DNA of 13,205 nt from JAWLDB01 sp041686915 (GTDB taxonomy: Bacteria > Bacillota > UBA994 > UBA5500), in assembly GCA_041686915.1 (NCBI GenBank), contig JAWLDB010000058.1, positions 1 to 13,205 of the forward strand. Direction: 5' to 3'. A model generated the notes under the pieces. The model saw nothing but the letters and a program-made list of their open reading frames with translations. It searched no databases and was not told the DNA's origin. Positions 6,601 through 13,205 of this stretch are shown here, in pieces (position 1 is the first letter of the stretch; the number at the start of each line of letters is the position of its first letter). The position numbers were made by a program, and so were the translations under genes.

Positions 6601-9600
6601 ACCGTTCAAGTATGCCTCCCGCTTGACGTTCTCACCCTGATTATAGCGGATGGAGAGATAGTTAGCCTTTCCATCAGCTTGCAGCACATCATCGCGCACA
6701 CGGTAACGCACGGTCACCGTCCGCTTCATCTTATTAGCCGCAGTAAAACCATCTTGGCGGATATCCAGTGAGGTGCCGTCGGTCGCCAAAAACCCGAGAT
6801 GCTCGTCAGTGATAGTTGTTGGTGCCGGGAGTATGCCTAAATCGACGATGCTGCCATATCCCAATGTAACATCCCGTCTGATGTAGTCGGCACCTGCTAC
6901 CAGTCCGAGATCATCCAAATACTGCAGCGTGTTGACTCGTCCGAGCTTGGTTAGATTGTCACCACGCAGGAAGACGAGTGTATACTCTCCTGCCCATAAC
7001 TTGCTGCCCTGACTGGAGAGCACACCTGCCGCACTGCAGCTTGTTGCCCGGTAAGAGTAGGCAGGATTGTCGTGTTTATGGAAGACCAGCATGTGATCGG
7101 TAACTGCAGTCTGCTGTGGATTCTCCAACGCTGCCTGCACGTAGCCCATCTGCTGCAGCTCTACATCCAGATCCACGCAGAGGTTCGGGTCGAAGGCGAC
7201 TGATAGAGTGTCACTGACCAACTGCAGCGGATACCACGGGGACCAGAACTGCAAGGTAAGCACGTCGTCTGCCTTGAGCCCGGCCAAGCTTTGCTCGCTC
7301 AGCATATATTCGCCACTACGGCGCATGTAACCACTCAATGGCTGATCGCCCACTGAGATTGACCGGATATTGAGATAGGCGACTGCCGGGTCAAACTTGG
7401 GAGTCTCCCCCTCGCGCACCGGCGCGGCCACCAGCGTATTCCACCGGATGGCGCCACGGTCGGCGTATTCCGCCAGTATATCGCCTAGTGCGAAGTCAGC
7501 AGTATAACCGTTCGCCGGCAGCTCCAGATCGGAGATACGGTAGCTAGACTTGCTGAAGCTGATAGTGCCGCCTTGGTCCTTGAACAGCTGCAAGGTGAAC
7601 TGGCCGTTGGCATCTGTTGTCACCCGCTGGTTATTGCGCAGCGTCACACCGTTGTTATTAAAAGACTGGTTGATTTGCACACTCACGCCAGCTATCGGAT
7701 GGGTCTTGCCCGCCTGCTGATAGGCCGCATCCAGCACCCGTCCGCTAACGGTGACATAAGGCATAGTCTGCAAGTTTAGCGTGCTCACAGTCGCCGTTTG
7801 ATCAACTGCAATTGGAGCATCTGCTGGCACCGCTGGTGGATTGAGGTAGCTCAGCAATCCCTGATAATCCAGATGGACACTGTAACTAACCTGGTCACCT
7901 ATCAACAACCCGGTGAGAGGCTGGCCCAACTGGCCGTAGGTATCCCAGGTAGTATTATCCACCCCGGTCACATGGTAATAGACCTCACCATTAACCGACT
8001 GATCAGGTTGCAGAGTGAATGATGCTGGAGCATAGGCGCCAGCCAAAGAAACATCCGTCGTTTTCCCTGGCTGTATAGTAACCTCTCCCACAACGTAGCA
8101 GCGTTCGGGACCAACCAATTGGTAGCTATAGGTCCCCGGCTCGCGGCCTGAGAAGACGATGTCGGCCGAGCCGTTGACTGACTGCTGCTGGGAGGACCAA
8201 AGCGGTTCCTTGCCATGCAGATAGAGCACAGCGCGATCATATGCTCCGCTGCCATTCGGCAGCCCAGTGAAGCGCAATGTGCCGGTGACATCTGCGCCGA
8301 TAGTCTCGGAAGCTACCGAATCAAGGAAACCTGTTCCACCGATCTTGTAATCGACACGCAGGATGCGCGAGGCATCAGCTGGGACCGTTCCGTGCCCGTT
8401 ATAAGTGCGTGAGGCCGTCTCAACCAGAGTGACATCCCAAGTCTGCTCTGCAGTGCCGTCCGAATAGGTAACGGTGGCGGTAGCAGTCAAACCGCTGGTG
8501 CCAGTAAGTGTAAAGCTAACTGGCGAACTGGCTGTGATCAACCCTTGACTGTAGTAGACGCGCTGCCAACTGGAACGAGCCTGCCTGAGTTCACTCGCAT
8601 AGCTAAAGCCGACCTGCTTCAGATCGGAATCCCATTTGGCTCCGGTGCGTCCATCTGTCAGATGGAAGGAGACCCCGGTGACATTGCTCTCATCCAGAGA
8701 GATATTTAGTTGCCTGGAATATGTAGCAACTCCATACTCGAGCAACGTTTTCGGCAGAGAGATGTTGACTGTGGTGTCGTCCGCCTTATGCAGCGTAATG
8801 CCTGCCAGCACCCCGGGCAAGTCAGTGCGCAGCCAGGCCGTCACCGTCTGCCCCGCCCGCCAGGTATCACTATCGATACCAAACTCCGTTGGCGCTGACA
8901 GAGTCGATGACACCAGCTGAATTTGCTTGGTGACCAGGTTACTTTCCAACCCGTCCTGATCAGCGAAACGGAAATAGAGCGTCTTGTCACCGAGCTCCGG
9001 TGCGAAGGTATAAGTCGCGCTGAACGTGACGTCCTGGTAAACAGCTGACGCCAGCTCTGCCAACGACTCGGCCCATTTCACCTTGGTGAAACTGCCAGGG
9101 GTGATTGTCAGAGTTACTTCCGGGTTAAAGGTGAACTCAGCCCCGGCGTTGATGCTTACCTCGGGCTGTACAATTAGTTTTAAGCCGGCGCGGAGAATCA
9201 GGTGCAGCAGCTGGGTGGTAGGCACCATAGCGCCATCTTCCAGCACATAGACCCGATAGTCACCTCGCGGCAAGTCCTGCACCGCCTGATCGCTGATAAG
9301 CAGCGTCTCTTGGTTGACGACAGTAGTTGGTACCAGAGTCAGGGCTAGGGTCGGATCATTGTCATCATAGATTGCCGCCTGGTAGCTTCTCTCCGTAGCG
9401 AAGCCCTGGCCGAAGAGCAGATACCCGCTATCCGCCGCTTCTACTGAAGAGAGATAGGCGCTTGAGGTGAAGTAAACCGGGATAGGATCCATCGGCTCCT
9501 GTACAATCAGTTTGTTTGGGTAGTTCTCCCAATCTTCCTGCACAGAGATAAGCTGCAGCGGTTGCCCTTGGTAGCCGACGTGCAGCAGATACCATCCCTG

Positions 9601-11997
9601 CAAGGTCTGGTTGTAGATTTGCGATACAACCAGGCTGCTTCCTGAAGTCTGAATAGATTGGTCATTATGAACCAGGCCGCTTCCCCCACCCATGGGGGAT
9701 AGGCCGACCACGAGCTGCTCCGGCAACAGATTAACCGGTCGCAGCAGTTCAATCTCGAGCGTATTCCCACTGGTAAAGATAGGGCTGTTTTGACTATACT
9801 GGTTAACCGAGAGCTCCCCGGCTCCGGCAGCTGCCAGACCCACGATGTTGCTTTGGGCAATCGTCTGACCACCGTAAGTAATCACGAGTTGCCGCACTTC
9901 TTTGTCCGTAAAGTCACTGATGACAACTACACTGCCTGCCAGTGACCCAAAAACCGATTGCCAGCCAGCCGGAGACAATGTCCCTACCACATTGTTGGTG
10001 CCGTCCAGCAAGCTGGCACTCAGCTGCTGCAAGTCCAGCAGACCCCAGGTATCTGCCAGCACCAAATCCAACCGATCTGTCTCGAGGCCAACATAGTAAC
10101 TGAAGCTTGGGCCGCCCATGCTATGCTCAAAAGACTGCAGTCCCTGTGCAATCGAAACCATGCCTACATAAGCAGTTGCATGCACCTGCAGCGCGCTCGA
10201 AAGCAAAGTGCGCTGTACACCCTGTCGGTCTGTGCAAGTAACCTTCCAATAGTAGCTGCCCATTTCATCTAGGGCAGGTATAGTCACATCCGCGTCAACC
10301 ATGGCAGTATTCACAAAGCGATAACGGGTAATGTCACTGCTTTGTTCTCCAGTCCACTGTACCTCAGTAGCGGTGGCTATCGAAGTGAATACCCCTGGCT
10401 CACCCATCTGCACCAGTTCAACTATCGGCACGTCCGGCATGACATTAGCCAATGCGAATGTAAAGTTAAGCTGACCGCCACCGGTCCCCAAATGCCCCGG
10501 CATATCATTCAGCAGGGTGGCTTCTGTATAGGGTTCATATGAGTATAAGTCGGCTTGCGATTGTACTGTAAAGCCATACTGGTAGAGCTGCTGTTCATTC
10601 TGCAGAACCAGCAGCTGGTATGAACCGGGCCCCAGCAGGAGTGGTAGCGCGGGCTGAGACTCATCCACAAACTGTGCGGTGAGACTACCTTGCCCATCGT
10701 AGGCCACGTCTTCCAGACGGGCGAAGTCTTGGTACTCATACGTTGTTTGGTTTCGCTGTCGCAGCTCCAGCGTCAGTTCGCCAGCAGCAATATTGCTCAA
10801 GCAGAGCGTCAAGCGGCCGGTGCTGGCCGAGTCAACCTGCAGCCGCTCCACGGTCGGATTACTGGGCACCTGATAACTCAACTGATAAGCAAACCCAGCA
10901 TCCAACCTGGAAGTGATACGCACTGTATACCAGGCCCCTGGCTCCAGCACCTGGTCGGATGCCAGCAGCAGACGATAGAGGAAATCCTGCTCCTTAACCA
11001 GATCGGTACCCTGCGAGCGGCTCGTCTGTCCTTCTGCTACCACCGTTCCGCTGGCGTCCAGCAACTGCAAGCTCAAGTCTGCCGCCTGGGTCACCCCAGC
11101 CGCCTTGACAGTGACAAACAGTTCACGGTCTTCCCTTGTCGGCCAGTTCGAGTCCAGCGGCTGCACATAGGCATTGACGACCCTGATACTGTTGCTAACC
11201 GTGATCATAGCCGAATGCTGACTATTCAGATAGATGTCTAGCGCTGTTCCATCCAGCCAAAGCTGTAACTCGTATGCACTGGGCGACAGGTCGCTCAGTG
11301 CGTAAAGGGAGAAACCTCGGTCAGGATACTGGGTATCCTGCAGGTTAATCGCCGGAGCCGCAGCCACGACGTTATCGGCTGCATCCACCAGGATGGCGGA
11401 GAGCGAGCCGGTGAGGGCAGAATCGAACGAAAGGCTATAGTTCTTGCTCTTGCTTTGCCCAAGCTGCCAGACGTCCGGGCCGGAAACATAGGCTCGCGGC
11501 GGCGGTGCCGGCAATACCGTAAAGACCGGATCATTGCCTTCGAGCTTTACGCCCGACATGGGCACAAGAATATCATCCTGCATCTGCAGCACTTGCAGGG
11601 TGTAATCACCGGCGTGTAGAGTTGAAAGATCCTCGACCAGCTGCAACTCCACCCAGAAACTGCTCGCATCTCCGAACAACACTCTGCTCACACTGGTAGC
11701 CACGACTGCATTCTGCTCGTCCACCAACTGTACTTGGTACTGTCCGAAAGGTGTTACCGGGTCTCCACTCACCGGGTCACTGAAATAGACCCAGTGATAA
11801 TCAAAGTCGATATTTGGTAGCGTGACACTAGTCAATCCCGTAACGTTGACCGCCGGTGTCACTTCTGCCGCCTGCAACTGCTCATCTAGAGCCGGCTCTG
11901 GGATGACGGTTGGTTCAACAGCCACGGCCAGGCCTGGCAAAACCAAAGAGAGCACAAGCAGTAACGCTAGTATCCTGGTTGCCATGGTTGTCTTCAT
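3682..11997 (-). CDS. giant secreted multidomain protein with C-terminal type I dockerin
   Basis: The 2771-residue protein has a signal peptide at residues 1-26 (MKTTMATR, hydrophobic core, cleavage likely after AVA). Residues about 50-930 are divergent beta-sandwich repeats of about 110 residues, marked by L-x-x-G-x-Y-x-L-x-V strands (near 127, 237, 351, 455, 799 and 909). Residues 1414-1500 and 2622-2700 look like carboxypeptidase-regulatory-like modules (SGRV..GVSV..T-DANGQF; SGTV..GVTV..T-ADGSYSF). Residues 1874-1961 resemble a bacterial Ig-like domain. About 2230-2385 is Gly-rich and helical. Residues 2388-2485 are another prealbumin-like module, followed by an SbsA-like Ig segment (2490-2540). 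The dockerin has calcium loops D2710-x-N-x-D2714 and D2745-x-N-x-D2749. No catalytic or carbohydrate-binding domain is recognised. It starts at ATG 11997 with a distant AAAGGGTG site. A structural or adhesive role is inferred. Confidence 0.9.
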   Translation of the reverse strand: MKTTMATRILALLLVLSLVLPGLAVAVEPTVIPEPALDEQLQAAEVTPAVNVTGLTSVTLPNIDFDYHWVYFSDPVSGDPVTPFGQYQVQLVDEQNAVVATSVSRVLFGDASSFWVELQLVEDLSTLHAGDYTLQVLQMQDDILVPMSGVKLEGNDPVFTVLPAPPPRAYVSGPDVWQLGQSKSKNYSLSFDSALTGSLSAILVDAADNVVAAAPAINLQDTQYPDRGFSLYALSDLSPSAYELQLWLDGTALDIYLNSQHSAMITVSNSIRVVNAYVQPLDSNWPTREDRELFVTVKAAGVTQAADLSLQLLDASGTVVAEGQTSRSQGTDLVKEQDFLYRLLLASDQVLEPGAWYTVRITSRLDAGFAYQLSYQVPSNPTVERLQVDSASTGRLTLCLSNIAAGELTLELRQRNQTTYEYQDFARLEDVAYDGQGSLTAQFVDESQPALPLLLGPGSYQLLVLQNEQQLYQYGFTVQSQADLYSYEPYTEATLLNDMPGHLGTGGGQLNFTFALANVMPDVPIVELVQMGEPGVFTSIATATEVQWTGEQSSDITRYRFVNTAMVDADVTIPALDEMGSYYWKVTCTDRQGVQRTLLSSALQVHATAYVGMVSIAQGLQSFEHSMGGPSFSYYVGLETDRLDLVLADTWGLLDLQQLSASLLDGTNNVVGTLSPAGWQSVFGSLAGSVVVISDFTDKEVRQLVITYGGQTIAQSNIVGLAAAGAGELSVNQYSQNSPIFTSGNTLEIELLRPVNLLPEQLVVGLSPMGGGSGLVHNDQSIQTSGSSLVVSQIYNQTLQGWYLLHVGYQGQPLQLISVQEDWENYPNKLIVQEPMDPIPVYFTSSAYLSSVEAADSGYLLFGQGFATERSYQAAIYDDNDPTLALTLVPTTVVNQETLLISDQAVQDLPRGDYRVYVLEDGAMVPTTQLLHLILRAGLKLIVQPEVSINAGAEFTFNPEVTLTITPGSFTKVKWAESLAELASAVYQDVTFSATYTFAPELGDKTLYFRFADQDGLESNLVTKQIQLVSSTLSAPTEFGIDSDTWRAGQTVTAWLRTDLPGVLAGITLHKADDTTVNISLPKTLLEYGVATYSRQLNISLDESNVTGVSFHLTDGRTGAKWDSDLKQVGFSYASELRQARSSWQRVYYSQGLITASSPVSFTLTGTSGLTATATVTYSDGTAEQTWDVTLVETASRTYNGHGTVPADASRILRVDYKIGGTGFLDSVASETIGADVTGTLRFTGLPNGSGAYDRAVLYLHGKEPLWSSQQQSVNGSADIVFSGREPGTYSYQLVGPERCYVVGEVTIQPGKTTDVSLAGAYAPASFTLQPDQSVNGEVYYHVTGVDNTTWDTYGQLGQPLTGLLIGDQVSYSVHLDYQGLLSYLNPPAVPADAPIAVDQTATVSTLNLQTMPYVTVSGRVLDAAYQQAGKTHPIAGVSVQINQSFNNNGVTLRNNQRVTTDANGQFTLQLFKDQGGTISFSKSSYRISDLELPANGYTADFALGDILAEYADRGAIRWNTLVAAPVREGETPKFDPAVAYLNIRSISVGDQPLSGYMRRSGEYMLSEQSLAGLKADDVLTLQFWSPWYPLQLVSDTLSVAFDPNLCVDLDVELQQMGYVQAALENPQQTAVTDHMLVFHKHDNPAYSYRATSCSAAGVLSSQGSKLWAGEYTLVFLRGDNLTKLGRVNTLQYLDDLGLVAGADYIRRDVTLGYGSIVDLGILPAPTTITDEHLGFLATDGTSLDIRQDGFTAANKMKRTVTVRYRVRDDVLQADGKANYLSIRYNQGENVKREAYLNGALLTSSYVYPQSISVSDMSSNAYGADGLAERQGVVSFQMETSESQLSFSASVNVWANNSWRQETIASQVLDLPFVTVSEPAEVYASSSGRIFLSGVSYKNSVVTIMDNGVEAGSAESDARGRWQTSINLSDPLQPGVHQLQARVELGDGTITESPVVDCQVLPRGAAVVDDVRIWQDNHGITLTNVSVGENVYSGSLPFYPHPNVPVRAWFKILNAEPEEVDVAALVDTNQGNSTMYEAEYDPVDGYWKVAAYGITRPGVFSIYFALKVENDPAKEAEIVSKLTGSTPIDVSQLPAQPEVDPGTLPQTIREMTIDTTSNYVDGSNSNDHIEASYNLGDGMRLSFQGTSTSVPNQQPAGSIRIQTAQGYYYTTPPTVNVGSDSITVTKTAWFSPELWAAINGGAVGGAGFSAASVTAQDTQDNLQRLDYTSTATGIAGDLYELKKGADTLGKLGKGLTALGGVSLAGNVLLGSIGTDPAELRAAASAVKDATERARLMNEIDQYADATRKSHYINSFMGGVSYGASFFGPLGKGLSYIVTTGGQVYSNSIGSEYQIWADAIISMIRTELARQQRKTGKKKDVLKPRWIMDPSGYVFEAIEDKRIEGVQAILLLEDGGAYRAWTSGDELDDIYASPAQNPLITDPEGKYAWDVSPGSWKVRFEGSGYQTLETNAMTVPPAHTEVNVGLLSTASPTVKSVYVYPDAVEIEFDSYMLPSSLNDNIALWDESGNPIDVQEIQLVDPVANTGYTGDGAYSSLKIDSAQFVQWVRVVPNVPTGRLPQYAADGTTLARYRVQVDQSVASYSSVALSGAYDQTLTIEVRDNQSISGTVKYGVVSGAQPELAGVTVNLLYNGNQLQTTTTAADGSYSFTGVAVGSYSLQFSKAAHVQRTLTVDVTAGGAFVVNTLLALRGDANLDGFVNGADIVPVNRHALGIELITSELALLAADANQDDLVNGADIVPVNRHALGIELMQ
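3691..3846 (-). repeat. duplicated dockerin calcium-binding segment
   Basis: Two copies encode the same 17 residues (NGADIVPVNRHALGIEL; residues 2718-2734 and 2753-2769) at bases 3796-3846 and 3691-3741, 105 bases apart. The DNA copies match at 45 of 51 positions, and all six differences are silent. This is the internal duplication characteristic of type I dockerins, which gives two pseudo-symmetric cohesin-binding faces. Confidence 0.9.
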
Positions 11998-12029
11998 CTA
12001 GTTTTGTTCACCCTTTCTCTCTGCACAGC

Positions 12030-12062
12030 GCTCTTTTGAGCCTGCTAAGTGGGCAAGTCAAT
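12030..12062 (-). promoter_or_regulatory. weak candidate promoter for the giant gene
   Basis: On the minus strand TTGACT (about 12062-12057) matches five of six -35 positions. The -10 region 16-17 bases downstream (TCAAAAG) is poor. The gap of 136 bases (11998-12133) to the upstream gene could hold a separate promoter, but read-through from that gene is equally possible. Confidence 0.25.
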
Positions 12063-12086
12063 GATGGTCTGCAGCCAGACGTACCT

Positions 12087-12116
12087 GCTGGGGCAAGCCA
12101 AGCGGCCTGCCCCAGC
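12087..12116 (-). terminator. GC-rich hairpin between the two secreted-protein genes
   Basis: GCTGGGGCA (12087-12095) pairs with TGCCCCAGC (12108-12116): a 9-bp stem with a 12-base loop, starting 17 bases after the upstream stop codon. No T-run follows on the minus strand. It may attenuate rather than fully stop transcription into the giant gene, or stabilise the upstream message end. Confidence 0.5.
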
Positions 12117-12133
12117 CGGCCGGCACTCATCGG

Positions 12134-13205
12134 TTACGGTTTGATGGTGATGACGTGAGCTTCCCAATGCACCTGGAAGCCTAGCTGTTCAGAGACGAAG
12201 CGCAGCGGTACCCTGGTTCGGCCGTTGTGGACCTCAGCCGCAATCCGCTTGCCGCTAGCAGCGACAATAGGGATTTGCACCCCGTTTACTTCGGCGATAC
12301 TTGACCCGAGGCGCAGCTTCACGGTCTTGCCTCGGTAGATCATAGTCACGGTCTTGGTAGCATCGTGCCAATCAAACTCCACACCAAACGGCTCCAGCAT
12401 GCGTAGCGTCATCATGGTGTCGTTGCCTTTGTAATAGCACGGCTCCATTACATATGTCTCGCCATTGAACTGGTAACTGGCAACGTCCACGCGAGTCGTC
12501 AGCACCGGAATTACCGGCTGCGGCAGCGACCTTACCATGGTGAAGGTGCTGAAATGTTCAACTGAGAAGCTGATACCTGTTAGCACAGGAGGAACCGCAG
12601 TCTCATCAATCTCGAAGGTCAGATCACTGATGGTTTCATCTGGGCCATCACTGTGCTGGGCAAACACGGAGAAGCTCTCAAGCAGTGCTTTCCGCTCTTC
12701 CTCGTCGGTCGGCAGCACGATATTGACTGGCATGTGGACCACGGTGTGCCCGCGCAGGGCAGTCTCAATCTGCAAAGGATCAGCCACTGCCTCTGTGTTT
12801 TCGGGCAACTGCTCCTGCACCGACTCCGGTGCCAGCCTCTGGGCCGTGAAGGTCAGCGGCTGGTTCTGTTCAGCCAGCGCCGTCACCAACGCAGGTGGTA
12901 AGGTGATGCCGCCAACGGCGGTCTGCATCACTACGGTGGCCGGAGTTCCCTCTGAAGCGGCAGTCAGCACGCTAGCCGGCACGGTCGCCTTGATCAGCGT
13001 AGTGGCAGCTGCGTTCAGGCCGAGGTCGAGCTGCACTGTAGCAGCGCCGAGTTCTTTAGCCCTCTGCACTTGTTCCGCCGTCTTATCATCGGCTGTATAG
13101 CTCTCAACGACCGTCTGTCCTGTTTCGTCTTTCTCCACCTCACCAGCAATCGGCAGGGTAGTTGCTCCGTCCTCTACCACCGGGTCGGGCTCTTTAGGAG
13201 GCGTA
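12134..13205 (-). CDS. probable exported protein with copper-amine-oxidase N-terminal-like domain (5' end missing)
   Basis: The frame runs off the window at its 5' side: codons TPPKEPDP precede the GTG at 13180, so that GTG is probably internal. About 356 residues are visible. Counting from the GTG, residues 38-215 form a beta-rich region with repeated VxLP/ITLPPALV-type strands, ending SVEHFSTFTMV. This style is common in S-layer-associated proteins of Firmicutes, just before a surface or binding domain. Residues about 225-348 match the Cu_amine_oxidN1 pattern (PF07833): TLRMLEPFGVEFDW, TVTMIYRGKTVKLRLGS, and RTRVPLRFVSEQLGFQVHWE. Despite the name, this domain is a common non-catalytic module in secreted Clostridia proteins, and no oxidase domain follows. 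An upstream signal peptide and perhaps SLH or other domains are expected but unseen. It sits just upstream of the giant dockerin gene in the same direction. Confidence 0.8.
   Translation of the reverse strand, partial: TPPKEPDPVVEDGATTLPIAGEVEKDETGQTVVESYTADDKTAEQVQRAKELGAATVQLDLGLNAAATTLIKATVPASVLTAASEGTPATVVMQTAVGGITLPPALVTALAEQNQPLTFTAQRLAPESVQEQLPENTEAVADPLQIETALRGHTVVHMPVNIVLPTDEEERKALLESFSVFAQHSDGPDETISDLTFEIDETAVPPVLTGISFSVEHFSTFTMVRSLPQPVIPVLTTRVDVASYQFNGETYVMEPCYYKGNDTMMTLRMLEPFGVEFDWHDATKTVTMIYRGKTVKLRLGSSIAEVNGVQIPIVAASGKRIAAEVHNGRTRVPLRFVSEQLGFQVHWEAHVITIKP

Noticed and set aside
10690..11241. Plus-strand open frame of 183 codons inside the giant gene
   Set aside because: It is antisense to a coherent 2771-codon gene, has no convincing ribosome binding site or domain, and its composition looks like a frame shadow.
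12537..13100. Plus-strand open frame of 187 codons opposite the Cu-amine-oxidase-N gene
   Set aside because: It is Ser/Val/Ala-rich low-complexity antisense of a gene with a recognisable domain.
12134..13205. Calling the gene a copper amine oxidase enzyme
   Set aside because: Only the small N-terminal-like module is present, at the very C-terminus. There is no catalytic domain with the Tyr-derived cofactor site.

Overview
The window is about 13.2 kb with roughly even base composition. Strong AGGAGG-type ribosome binding sites, sigma-A-like promoters, small YozG-like XRE regulators, zinc-ribbon membrane proteins and secreted proteins with copper-amine-oxidase-N and dockerin domains all point to a Gram-positive member of the Firmicutes. 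A Clostridia member of the Peptococcaceae/Syntrophomonadales type is most likely. That placement is inferred from protein style, not from a marker gene.

Layout: bases 1-163 hold the last 53 codons of an ABC transporter ATPase. An intergenic promoter region follows, then a small four-helix membrane protein (280-705, +). A strong 13-bp hairpin (825-861) separates it from a convergent two-gene minus-strand operon. That operon encodes a 64-aa XRE regulator (1349-1543) translationally coupled to a four-helix membrane protein (885-1346). A compact divergent region (1544-1802) carries the regulator promoter on the minus strand and a near-consensus TTGACA-N17-GATAAT promoter on the plus strand. The plus-strand promoter serves a thioredoxin-like/GNAT fusion protein (1803-2582). 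A hairpin-rich convergent gap (2583-2738) separates this from a minus-strand membrane protein with a zinc ribbon at each end (2739-3437). A palindrome-bearing region lies upstream of that gene.

Bases 3682-11997, 63% of the window, are one uninterrupted minus-strand gene for a 2771-residue secreted protein. It has a signal peptide, a long series of divergent beta-sandwich modules, carboxypeptidase-regulatory-like modules, an unusual glycine-rich helical block near residues 2230-2385, and a C-terminal type I dockerin. Immediately upstream in the same direction (12134 to the window edge) is a second, probably exported protein ending in a copper-amine-oxidase N-terminal-like domain. The two are probably co-functional cell-surface or extracellular proteins. 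The dockerin implies a cohesin partner elsewhere in the genome.

No mobile element, CRISPR array, tRNA or rRNA was seen. The least explained items are the giant dockerin protein with its embedded helical module, the thioredoxin-GNAT fusion with its Cys cluster, and the palindromic regulatory sites. I do not see a clear-cut new multi-gene system.
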